58,571 bases of DNA from an uncultured Bacilli bacterium. GTDB lineage: Bacteria > Bacillota_I > Bacilli_A > RF39 > UBA660. Below the pieces are notes generated by a model. The model saw only the letters and a list, made by a program, of their open reading frames with translations. It made no database searches and was not told the origin of the DNA. A program made the translations under genes and the position numbers. Positions 1 through 7,324 of this stretch are shown one piece after another (the first letter of the stretch is position 1; each line of letters starts with the position of its first letter). The DNA lies in the NCBI GenBank assembly GCA_944363715.1, contig CALVUX010000012.1:1-58571 (forward strand), read 5' to 3'.

Positions 1-93
1 GCAGGTAAGGGAAGAGATGATTATATGGCTATAGATGATAAGTATCTTCCTTACTGTGATTATGATGTTATTAAGAGTTACTATGAACAATAG
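1..93 (+). CDS. C-terminal end of an unidentified protein (partial)
   Basis: An open frame runs from the first base to a TAG at 91-93 and encodes 30 residues ending in SYYEQ. The start lies outside the window. The fragment is acidic and tyrosine-rich and shows no recognisable motif, so no function can be assigned. Confidence 0.5.
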   Translation, partial: AGKGRDDYMAIDDKYLPYCDYDVIKSYYEQ

Positions 94-167
94 TTTACAC
101 TTATCTTTTTGTCAAGTGGTTGTCTTATAAGTGTCTATGTGTTAAGATATAATAAACATAGAAAGCA

Positions 168-848
168 GTGATAATTATGAAGAGAACCATTTATATTATT
201 AATGCAATTTTATTTATGGGGTGTTGTTTACTTGTCAGTACTACTACACCTAATGTTAAAAATATAGATGTAAATAATAAAACTGCTTATGTAAACAGTG
301 ATGCGATAAAAAAAGAAGAAGTTATAGAAGTTGCACCTGTTGAAGTAGTTCCTGAAGTGGTAGAGGAAGAACCAGTAGTAGAAGAGGTTCAAGAAGAAGT
401 TGAAGAGGAACCTAAAGAAAAGGTTGTTGTTGGTAAAGATGAAATAATTGAAGATAATACACCTATTGATAGTAAACCAAATGAAGAGGTATATATTCCT
501 TCTATTACAGTTGGTTCTACTTTTACAGGTACTATGAGTGGTTATGGTTCTGATATAGGTAGTTTAACTGCTTCTGGTCATTATATAGGTGATAGTATTT
601 ATTATCCTGATTCTACTTATGGAAATATTAGAATATTAGCAGGTGATGGAGATATTCCTTTTGGTACTGTTATAGAAGTTAGTAATAGTAATGCAGGTAG
701 TTTTGTAGGAATTGTTTTAGATACAGGACGTAATATTGGTTTTGATAGGTTATATGACTTTGACTTGTTATTTGAAACTAGTAGAGAAGCATTGAACTAT
801 GGTGTTAGTAAGAATGTTACTTTTAAAATTTTAAGAGTAGGTTATTAA
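168..848 (+). CDS. Exported 3D-domain protein (putative cell-wall lytic or binding protein)
   Basis: This 226-residue protein has an N-terminal hydrophobic segment (about residues 8-24) typical of a signal peptide or membrane anchor. A Glu/Pro/Val-rich spacer follows (about 50-90), then a compact C-terminal domain (about 118-226). The C-terminal domain carries PFGTVIEV, then GIVLDTGRNIG and FDLLF, which matches the 3D (Asp-Asp-Asp) double-psi barrel of YuiC/YabE-like proteins. Family members act on or bind peptidoglycan outside the membrane. The frame opens at GTG 168; ATG 177 (MKRT...) is an equally possible start because neither has a strong ribosome site. The gene stands alone. Confidence 0.7.
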   Translation: MIIMKRTIYIINAILFMGCCLLVSTTTPNVKNIDVNNKTAYVNSDAIKKEEVIEVAPVEVVPEVVEEEPVVEEVQEEVEEEPKEKVVVGKDEIIEDNTPIDSKPNEEVYIPSITVGSTFTGTMSGYGSDIGSLTASGHYIGDSIYYPDSTYGNIRILAGDGDIPFGTVIEVSNSNAGSFVGIVLDTGRNIGFDRLYDFDLLFETSREALNYGVSKNVTFKILRVGY

Positions 849-985
849 TTTATGTGCAATATTTGATTTAGAAGATGGTTTTAATAATTTCTTTGCTAAG
901 AGAAGTGAATTTGTTAACTGGATTTATGAAACCACCAAAATTAAGTAAGTGCAACAATATCAAAAGAAACAACAAATCGGTTAAA

Positions 986-1011
986 AGAAGTAAGAATTGA
1001 TACTTACTTCT
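986..1011 (-). terminator. Possible terminator after the activase operon
   Basis: A perfect 9-bp stem (986-994 with 1003-1011) has an 8-nt loop. Read on the minus strand it is followed by TTTT, so it could end transcription of the minus-strand genes that stop at 1090. The 849-1089 gap otherwise holds only a short open frame (847-948) that I do not call. Confidence 0.4.
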
Positions 1012-1089
1012 AATAATGGAGATATTTTATTTAAACAGATTTTCTTATATGCTTAAATATCAAGATTTATATAGTTTTCTGTATATACT

Positions 1090-2040
1090 TTAATCTTTTA
1101 CCTTTAAAGATCCTTTATCACATCTATTACCCCAGTAGTCTAAGATTTTATTATCTTTCTTTACTACTATTATTTCACAGTGATTAGGACATCCTTTACA
1201 TTCAATTCCTGTTGTTTCAAAGTTAGAGTTTGTTATTTTAAAATTAAACTCTTTTTTTATATCTGTTTTTCTTGCAAGTATTGCACTACCTATCGCTCCC
1301 ATTAAATGACCATTTTTATCTACGATAATATCTTCTTTTAATAAGTCTTCAAAAGCTTTCTTTACACCAATATTCTTTGATACTCCTCCTTGAAAGATTA
1401 TTGGTCCTTGTATTTTTTTACCTTTACCTACATTGTTAAGGTAATTAGATGCAACACTATAACATAGTCCTGCAATGATATCATTTCTTTTATAGCCCAT
1501 CTGTATTTTATGAACTAAATCAGATTCTGCAAATACTGTACATCTTGCTGCTATATTTGTTGGATTTTTACTAGTTAGAGCGATCTTACCAAAGTCTTCT
1601 ACATCTAATCCTAGACGTTTCGCTTGACTAGATAAGAAACTTCCTGTTCCTGCTGCGCATAATGTATTCATAGCATAGTCTGTAACTATTCCATTATCTA
1701 ATAAAATTATCTTAGAGTCTTGTCCTCCTATTTCTAGAATTGTTCTAATATCTGGATACTTAGATAAAGTTCCTATAGCATGGGCAGTTATCTCATTTTT
1801 TATAGATGCTGCTCCTAACATAGTTCCTATAAGTTTTCTAGCAGAACCTGTTGTACCAACTGATGTTACTTTTATATCTTCTTTTAATTGTTCTTCTAAA
1901 TTCTTTAAAACCTTCTTAACGGCTTTAATAGGATTACCTTCAGTCCATAGATAGGTAGAAGCTAGTATATTATTATCATTATCAAGTATTACTCCTTTTG
2001 TAGAAATAGAACCTATATCAATTCCTAGACTTGCTTCCAT
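1090..2040 (-). CDS. Acyl-CoA dehydratase activase-like ATPase (BadF/BadG/HgdC family)
   Basis: This is an ATP-dependent activase of the family that injects a low-potential electron into 2-hydroxyacyl-CoA dehydratases or benzoyl-CoA reductases. Visible hallmarks are the actin-like phosphate-1 motif GIDIGSISTKG near the N-terminus, EIGGQDSK in the middle, and two cluster-ligand regions, NTLCAAGTG and ARCTVFAESD, whose cysteines hold the shared [4Fe-4S] cluster. A third Cys-rich patch, CKGCPNHC, is at the C-terminus. At 316 residues it is slightly longer than classic HgdC. The start follows a strong AAGGAGG. It overlaps the next upstream minus-strand gene by 23 nt, so the three genes form one operon. 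No dehydratase alpha/beta subunits with their own substrate chemistry are seen here; the partner is probably the DUF2229-like pair. Confidence 0.85.
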   Translation of the reverse strand: MEASLGIDIGSISTKGVILDNDNNILASTYLWTEGNPIKAVKKVLKNLEEQLKEDIKVTSVGTTGSARKLIGTMLGAASIKNEITAHAIGTLSKYPDIRTILEIGGQDSKIILLDNGIVTDYAMNTLCAAGTGSFLSSQAKRLGLDVEDFGKIALTSKNPTNIAARCTVFAESDLVHKIQMGYKRNDIIAGLCYSVASNYLNNVGKGKKIQGPIIFQGGVSKNIGVKKAFEDLLKEDIIVDKNGHLMGAIGSAILARKTDIKKEFNFKITNSNFETTGIECKGCPNHCEIIVVKKDNKILDYWGNRCDKGSLKVKD

Positions 2041-3106
2041 TTTCTTCCTCCTTCTTAATCTTTAATAAATCATAAAATGCTTCTATTCTTGTGTTTAACC
2101 CTTCAACTCCTGTTTGTTCATCAAAAGATAAAAATATAATTGGCATATTATTATCTTTTGCAATATTCATTATTATTGGCATCGCTCCTATTTCAGGGGT
2201 ACATCCTGTAGGTTTGGTATGAATGATACCATCATATTTATGTTTTTTTAACCAGTAGACTCTATATACATTATCAAGTCCATCTGCTCCTAATGTATAT
2301 TTACAGTATTTTCTTACTTTAATTTTCATAAACCATGTAGTCAACTTCTTTTGCCATAGTAAATAACTAAGATTAGTAAATCTTTTTATTTCTATGTTGT
2401 AAGATGCTAATAGCTTTTCTAATTCATATGTAGCGAATGGTTCCATTGCTGTATATAATTCTCCTATGATACCTACTTTTAGAGTATCTTTAGGTTTATT
2501 AATCTCTACTTTTTTTAATTCTTTCTTTGTTTTATGATAGAGTCTTGTTAGTTTTATAATACTATTTTCTTTATTTGCTTTCTTAATAAAGTCATCTTTT
2601 ATTCTTTTAAAACTGTTCTTATTCTTTTCAAAACCAACTCTTTTTCTAATATAGATATCTATGTTATCTAAATAATAAATATAAAGAAGAGTACTTATTA
2701 TTTCTTTTATAAGTTTTCTTCTAGTAAGATAAGGGTTTAACTTTAACATAGTTTTATATAATTCTCCAAACCTAGCATGATCTTTTTCTGCTATTTGATA
2801 CATCGTAAAATTATATCCTAAATCTTTAAGGATAGTCTCTTGTACTTCAGCATAATATCTATATCTACAACCTCCTCCTGCTTGAAATAATACAGTGGCA
2901 CCTTTATCTAAAGCTTCTATAAAATTACCTAAATTATATTTAAAAGGAACACATACAGTATCTGGAGAATTCTTTGAGCCTAGAGAAATAGTCTCTTTGG
3001 TTATTTTAGGCATTTCTATTACTTTTAGATGAGTAGTATTTGTTATTAATTTTCTTAAGGGATTAAAATAATTACCAAGTTGAGGGAATGCTACTAATTG
3101 TTTCAT
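2018..3106 (-). CDS. DUF2229-type CoA-activase-associated protein (second of split set)
   Basis: This 362-residue soluble protein resembles the 2-hydroxyacyl-CoA-dehydratase-like (DUF2229) domain found in the giant activase proteins of Firmicutes. Typical features are an early Cys in DTVCVPFKYNLGN, a GGGCRYRYY segment, the TGCTPEIGAMPI motif and the closing SFDEQTGVEGLNTRIEAF. These cysteines are likely iron-sulfur ligands. The start has a good ribosome site (AAGGAGG, 8 nt upstream), and its stop codon lies inside the activase gene. It overlaps the upstream gene by 4 nt. In many relatives these parts are one polypeptide of more than 1,000 residues; here they are separate. The substrate is unknown. 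Confidence 0.75.
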   Translation of the reverse strand: MKQLVAFPQLGNYFNPLRKLITNTTHLKVIEMPKITKETISLGSKNSPDTVCVPFKYNLGNFIEALDKGATVLFQAGGGCRYRYYAEVQETILKDLGYNFTMYQIAEKDHARFGELYKTMLKLNPYLTRRKLIKEIISTLLYIYYLDNIDIYIRKRVGFEKNKNSFKRIKDDFIKKANKENSIIKLTRLYHKTKKELKKVEINKPKDTLKVGIIGELYTAMEPFATYELEKLLASYNIEIKRFTNLSYLLWQKKLTTWFMKIKVRKYCKYTLGADGLDNVYRVYWLKKHKYDGIIHTKPTGCTPEIGAMPIIMNIAKDNNMPIIFLSFDEQTGVEGLNTRIEAFYDLLKIKKEEENGSKSRN

Positions 3107-4008
3107 AAGTGGATTCCTCCTTTTAACATATCTAGAAAGCTTTCTAGTCTTGTAATAACTGCTGTATTATTAGTTAAATCTTCAAACGTTAGAGAAATAG
3201 TAGGATGTTTTTTTCTTTTTCTTATAATCATTTCATTAGATAGAGAATCTGGTCCACATGGGAATGCTGTTAAGATAATAGTACCATCAACTTTGTCTTT
3301 GAAATAATTAAAGGCTGAGAGTAATTCTTTGTTCATAGTAAAGTGTATTTTAGTAGATATTTTACTACAATTAAACTCTATTAAATCTCTTGGTATTTGA
3401 TAACTGTAAATAATAGAGATATTATTTTTTTCTAGATAGTTTGTTATGTTTTTACCTATTAAATTATCATTTAAAATATAGGGATGACCTAGTAATAATA
3501 TCTTTGTTTTATTACTTCTTAATTCTTCTTTAGCTTTCTTTTCCTCACGTCTTTTATAATCCTTTTCTATTTCTTTTGCCTTGTTATAAGCTTCTAAAGA
3601 TTCTATAATACTAAAGCCTAGTTCTTTTCCTATTTTGATAAAACCACTTTTTTCACTATGATGATGTTTAATATCAATATTATAATTTAGTATCTTTATG
3701 TCAGGAAAAGTGTTTCTTACAATGTCATATAAAGCATTGAAATTGGTACATACTTGTTCTGATTTGGTTAAAGAATATATTCTTGGTATTAAGATATAAT
3801 CACATTTATCTTTTAATTCTTCAATATGTCCTAGATATATCTTTAAAGCAAGACATGATTCATCAATACTTTTTTCTTTACCTAGTATTAGGGTCTTAAG
3901 AGTAGTATTATCACTTTCAATAACTTTTACATTTAATTCATTAAAGAAAGCTTTCCATATAGGAGCATAGTGGTAGTAAAGTAGTGCTTTTGGAAGTCCT
4001 ATTTTCAT
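3103..4008 (-). CDS. DUF2229-type CoA-activase-associated protein (first of split set)
   Basis: This 301-residue paralogue-like protein begins MKIGLPKALLYYHY, a typical start for DUF2229 domains. It contains DESCLALKIYLGH, TAFPCGPDSLSNEM and a final LTFEDLTNNTAVITRLESF, paralleling the SFDEQTG..RIEAF ending of its neighbour. The two proteins therefore look like tandem copies of one fold, perhaps forming a heterodimer served by the activase. It is the first gene of the minus-strand operon, and its promoter should lie in 4009-4110, facing away from the HigA-like gene. No biochemical role is established for this family. Confidence 0.7.
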   Translation of the reverse strand: MKIGLPKALLYYHYAPIWKAFFNELNVKVIESDNTTLKTLILGKEKSIDESCLALKIYLGHIEELKDKCDYILIPRIYSLTKSEQVCTNFNALYDIVRNTFPDIKILNYNIDIKHHHSEKSGFIKIGKELGFSIIESLEAYNKAKEIEKDYKRREEKKAKEELRSNKTKILLLGHPYILNDNLIGKNITNYLEKNNISIIYSYQIPRDLIEFNCSKISTKIHFTMNKELLSAFNYFKDKVDGTIILTAFPCGPDSLSNEMIIRKRKKHPTISLTFEDLTNNTAVITRLESFLDMLKGGIHL

Positions 4009-4122
4009 TTTGGTATCATTCCTTTCTTTATACTCTATGAAAAAAAATCATTTAATATTTATTTTTTATTGATAATTTTATAAAATGTATGATATATATG
4101 ATTAAGGGGAGTGTGTATTATT

Positions 4123-4365
4123 ATGATAGAAAAAGATTTAATTAGTTATCCAGGAGAAACTATTAAAGAAATAATATTAGATAGAAATATGACACAAGAA
4201 GAGTTAATGGTTAGAACTAATTTTTCTAAAGAATATATTAGTGAGGTAATAAGTAACAGGAAAGCTATTTCTGATAGGTTTGCTAATGCTTTAGAAAATG
4301 TATTTGGCATTCCAACTGAATTTTGGATTAATTTACAAAGTATATATGATAAAAATATGTATTAA
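4123..4365 (+). CDS. HigA-type XRE-family HTH protein (orphan antitoxin-like)
   Basis: This small (about 80 aa) helix-turn-helix protein has the HigA signature: YPGETIKEIILDRNMTQEEL at the start, a recognition helix around SKEYISEVISNRKAIS, and the characteristic ending FGIPTEFWINLQ. HigA proteins repress their own operon and neutralise HigB ribosome-dependent RNases. No HigB-like toxin frame is visible on either side. AAGGGGA at 4104-4110 points to ATG 4123 rather than the abutting GTG 4111. It may be a solitary regulator or the remnant of a toxin-antitoxin pair. Confidence 0.75.
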   Translation: MIEKDLISYPGETIKEIILDRNMTQEELMVRTNFSKEYISEVISNRKAISDRFANALENVFGIPTEFWINLQSIYDKNMY

Positions 4366-4416
4366 AATGAAATTTTGAAGAAATTATTTAATAATACTTA
4401 ATTTTTAATTATTTTA

Positions 4417-4425
4417 TGATATAAT
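4417..4425 (+). promoter_or_regulatory. Extended -10 promoter for the membrane thioredoxin gene
   Basis: TGATATAAT (extended -10; TATAAT at 4420-4425) sits about 20 nt before the start codon at 4446, ahead of the ribosome site GGAGGGAG. No convincing -35 box is seen, as expected for an extended -10 promoter. Confidence 0.5.
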
Positions 4426-4445
4426 ACTTTCGGAGGGAGAAGTTT

Positions 4446-4988
4446 ATGAAGAAAGAAACAATTGAAAAAGTTAAAAACACCACTATAGTAATTTTAGTTT
4501 TAATAATAGTTTTTGGTGCAAGTTATTTTACATCAGAATTAAAAGAATGTGATAATGGAGGAAGTACTACTACAACAAGTTCTACTAATAATAGTTCTAA
4601 TGATAGTAGTGATATTTCAGAAGATGAACAAGGAGATTTAAATGAAATTGATATTGATGAATATTTAGATTTATTAAAAGGTGATGAAGCATCTATAATT
4701 TATGTTGCTAGACCTACTTGTCATTATTGTCAAGAAATGGAACCTATTGTTAGAAATATAGTATATGAATATGGTATAGAAGTTAATTATTTAAATACTG
4801 ATGAATTAGATGATGAAGGTCAAGCAGATTTTATAGAGTCTAATGATTACTTTGATGAAGAAGGTGGATATGGTACACCAATGTTAATAGTAGTTAAAGA
4901 TGATGAGTTTGTTGATGTTTTAGAAGGCCTTACTGATAAAGATACTGCTGTTAATTTCTTTAAAGATAATGGACTTATTGAAGAATAG
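4446..4988 (+). CDS. Membrane-anchored thioredoxin-like protein
   Basis: This 180-residue protein has one N-terminal transmembrane helix (about residues 12-30), then a Ser/Thr/Asn/Asp-rich linker (about 38-60), then a thioredoxin fold. Its active site is CHYC, preceded by the aromatic/Pro-rich VARPT, and the cis-Pro loop is GTPM. The topology places the thiol-disulfide domain outside the cell. The family reduces or exchanges disulfides in exported proteins. It has its own promoter and a strong ribosome site, and lies 8 nt before the next gene, so the two are cotranscribed. A second exported thioredoxin-like protein occurs at 39127-39534. Confidence 0.8.
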   Translation: MKKETIEKVKNTTIVILVLIIVFGASYFTSELKECDNGGSTTTTSSTNNSSNDSSDISEDEQGDLNEIDIDEYLDLLKGDEASIIYVARPTCHYCQEMEPIVRNIVYEYGIEVNYLNTDELDDEGQADFIESNDYFDEEGGYGTPMLIVVKDDEFVDVLEGLTDKDTAVNFFKDNGLIEE

Positions 4989-4996
4989 GAGTATTT

Positions 4997-5428
4997 ATGA
5001 ATAATGAAGAGATTTTAAGAAGTCAACTTGCTAGTTTTAAAAGTAAATATCCTTTAACTATTGGATGGAGACTTAAAAAACATTCTAAATTATTACTTGA
5101 ACATCTACATGATGATGAAGTGATTAGATATGCTTTCTATGCTCAGAAAAATAATAGTTCTTTGGATGTTACTAGTACAGGGATAATTGCTGTTACTAAT
5201 AAAAGATTAGTAATTGCAAGAGATAGAGTTGTTATTGGTTATTTCTTTGATAGTATTACTGCTGATATGTTTAATGATTTAAAAGTGAGAAGTGGTATTA
5301 TTTGGGGAAAGATTATAATAGATACAATTAATGAATTAGTAATACTATCTAATATTAGTAAAAGTGCTTTACCTGAGATAGAAGAAGAAGTAACTAGTGC
5401 AATGTTAGAATTAAAAGATGAGAATTAG
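4997..5428 (+). CDS. Bacterial PH-domain-like protein
   Basis: This 143-residue protein has no signal peptide or membrane segment. The central and C-terminal parts (about 45-135) contain TNKRLVIARDRV, alternating beta-strand-like hydrophobics and a final helix (ALPEIEEEVTSAMLEL). This resembles the YokE-like bacterial PH domain (bPH_3), in which a TNKRLI-like strand is typical. Function is unknown. It follows the membrane thioredoxin by 8 nt. Confidence 0.5.
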   Translation: MNNEEILRSQLASFKSKYPLTIGWRLKKHSKLLLEHLHDDEVIRYAFYAQKNNSSLDVTSTGIIAVTNKRLVIARDRVVIGYFFDSITADMFNDLKVRSGIIWGKIIIDTINELVILSNISKSALPEIEEEVTSAMLELKDEN

Positions 5429-5448
5429 TTCTTGTCTTTTTATTTTTC

Positions 5449-5479
5449 TTGACATGGGAGTAGAACACGGGTGTATTAT
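5449..5479 (+). promoter_or_regulatory. Promoter upstream of the broken flavodoxin gene and hydrogenase operon
   Basis: TTGACA (5449-5454) is followed at 17 nt by TGTATT (5472-5477), or at 19 nt by TATTAT (5474-5479). It lies 20-30 nt ahead of the ATG at 5500 and could drive the reductase remnant and the hydrogenase pair behind it. Confidence 0.6.
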
Positions 5480-5499
5480 GGTTTTATGAGGAATGATTT

Positions 5500-5958
5500 A
5501 TGGAAAAGATATTATTTGTTAATAGTAGTCCTAATAGGGATGGTAATACTTATAGAATAGGAGAATAGTTATTAAAAGATAAAGAGCATGATGTTTTACA
5601 GATGGCAGATTATAGAATATCTCAGTATGGTCAAGTGTTTGAAGATGATGAGATGAAAGAGGTATTAAAAGAAATGGATAAATATGATATTCTAGTAATA
5701 GGTAGTCCTGTTTATTGGTATACTGTAGGTGGTATGTTAAAGACTTTTATAGATAGGCTTTATATGTTACCTGAAGCGGAAGCTTTAAGAGGAAAGAAAT
5801 TATATTTATTCGCTCAAGGATCTGCACCTAATCAAGATACAGTTAAGTCTATTGAGTTTTTATCTAATAGATTAAGTTATTTAATGGGAATGGAGTTGAA
5901 GGGTGTTGTTACTGATAGTTCAGATGGTAGAGAAATATTAAGTAAAATGAAAATATAA
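5500..5958 (+). pseudogene. Flavodoxin-like NAD(P)H-dependent FMN reductase, interrupted by in-frame TAG
   Basis: The reading frame starts at ATG 5500 with the FMN phosphate-binding loop VNSSPNRDGNT, meets TAG at 5566-5568 (codon 23), and continues in the same frame to 5958. It keeps the classic SPVYWYTVGGMLKTFIDR motif. The full length of about 152 codons matches intact family members. The residue replaced is probably Glu or Gln (GAG or CAG to TAG). Everything after the stop is undamaged, so the lesion is recent or is sometimes read through. An internal restart at ATG 5602 would lack the FMN-binding loop. TAG is an ordinary stop elsewhere in the window. Confidence 0.75.
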
Positions 5959-5974
5959 TTTTAGGAAGTGTTGT

Positions 5975-7324
5975 ATGAAGGAAGAAGATTTAGTAATTAT
6001 TTATTCTAAAGATAATGAAGCGATAGAAAAGGATTATAGTAAATGTATTTCTTGTGGATATTGTGTTAAGACTTGTCGTGATGAAGTTACTGTGGCAAGG
6101 ATGTATGAGATAGATAAAAGTAGGAAGCCTATTTGTATAAACTGTGGGCAGTGTGTTAATATGTGTCCTACAGAAAGTATTCATGAGAAGTTTGATTATT
6201 TAAGACTTAAGAGGTTATTAAAAGATGAAAGTATTGTAAAGACTGTTAGTATTGCTCCTGCTGTTAGAGTGGCAATAGGTGAAGAGTTTGGTGCTAGTTT
6301 AGGAGAGAACTTGGAAGGAAAGGTAGTAACTGCTTTAAGAAAATTAGGCTTTGATTATGTTTTTGATGTTACTTTTGGGGCTGATTTAACTATTATGGAA
6401 GAAGCGATGGAGTTAGTTAATCGTATTAAAAATAAAGGAACTCTACCAATGTTTACATCATGTTGTCCTGCTTGGGTAAAGTATGCAGAAATATTTTATC
6501 CTGAGTTTATACCTAATCTATCTAGTTGTAAAAGTCCTATTACAATGCAGTCTACTATGATTAAGACTTATTTTGCAGGTGAGAAAAAAATTAAACCTAA
6601 GGATATATTAAATGTTGTTATCGCTCCTTGTACTGCTAAGAAAAGTGAGATTAAAAGAGATGAGGTTAATAGGTCAAGTGTTTTTGATACTGATTTTGTT
6701 TTAACTACTAGAGAGTTAGCTTTACTTTTAAAAGAAGAAGGTATTGATTTACTATCTTTAGAAAAAGCTACTTTTGATTCTCCTTTAGGAAAAGGTAGTA
6801 GTGCAGGTCTTATTTTTGGAAATAGTGGGGGAGTGTTGGAAGCTGCTCTTAGAACAGCTTATTACTATTTAACTGGAAATAATTTAAGTAAAGAAGAATT
6901 AGTGTTTAATGAAGTTAGAGGAATGGAAGGTATAAAGGAAGCTTCTGTTATGATTGACGACTTAGAAATTAAAGTTGCAGTTCTTAACGGTATGAAAAAT
7001 GCTAAAAGATTATTGGATAAGATAAGAAGTGGAGAAGTTACTTATCATTTTGTTGAAGTTATGAACTGTTTGGGTGGTTGTATTGCAGGTGGAGGACAAC
7101 CTAAGAGTACTTTACTTAATCTTAATAAGACTAAACTTGCTAGAATGAATGGTATTTATAAAGAAGATGAAAAGGCAAAAGTAAGATTTTGTCATGAAAA
7201 TCCTGAGATAAAAGAAATTTATAAAGACTTTTTAGAATATCCTAATAGTCCAAAAGCAGAAGAGTTGCTTCATACTACTTATCAGGATAAATCTTATTTG
7301 TTGGGAGGTAAGATGAATGAATGA
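5975..7324 (+). CDS. [FeFe] hydrogenase, short form with two [4Fe-4S] clusters
   Basis: This 449-residue cytoplasmic iron-only hydrogenase catalyses proton/H2 interconversion. Two ferredoxin-type clusters are bound by Cys24/27/30/34 and Cys54/57/60/64. The H-cluster domain has L1 TSCCPAW (161-167), L2 APCTAKKSE (217-225) and L3 EVMNCLGGC (361-369) followed by AGGGQP. The L1 Ala, the L2 Ala instead of the usual Met before PC, and Leu instead of Pro in L3 differ from textbook group A enzymes and suggest a divergent or group B-like branch. It overlaps the flavoprotein gene by 8 nt, implying a coupled pair in which NAD(P)H electrons reach the hydrogenase through the flavoprotein. Maturases HydE/F/G are not in this window. 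Confidence 0.88.
   Translation: MKEEDLVIIYSKDNEAIEKDYSKCISCGYCVKTCRDEVTVARMYEIDKSRKPICINCGQCVNMCPTESIHEKFDYLRLKRLLKDESIVKTVSIAPAVRVAIGEEFGASLGENLEGKVVTALRKLGFDYVFDVTFGADLTIMEEAMELVNRIKNKGTLPMFTSCCPAWVKYAEIFYPEFIPNLSSCKSPITMQSTMIKTYFAGEKKIKPKDILNVVIAPCTAKKSEIKRDEVNRSSVFDTDFVLTTRELALLLKEEGIDLLSLEKATFDSPLGKGSSAGLIFGNSGGVLEAALRTAYYYLTGNNLSKEELVFNEVRGMEGIKEASVMIDDLEIKVAVLNGMKNAKRLLDKIRSGEVTYHFVEVMNCLGGCIAGGGQPKSTLLNLNKTKLARMNGIYKEDEKAKVRFCHENPEIKEIYKDFLEYPNSPKAEELLHTTYQDKSYLLGGKMNE

Noticed and set aside
847-948. Short frame NLCAIFDLEDGFNN...FVNWIYETTKIK resembling the C-terminal helix of a trypsin-like protease
   Set aside because: Only 33 codons, no start, no ribosome site and no catalytic residues upstream in that frame; similarity rests on FVNWI alone.
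3098-3307. Plus-strand frame opposite the DUF2229-like gene
   Set aside because: Antisense shadow of a clear coding gene; composition and lack of ribosome site do not support it.
5602-5958. Independent 118-residue flavoprotein gene starting at ATG 5602
   Set aside because: The upstream codons in the same frame encode the missing FMN-binding loop, so this is the tail of a broken gene.
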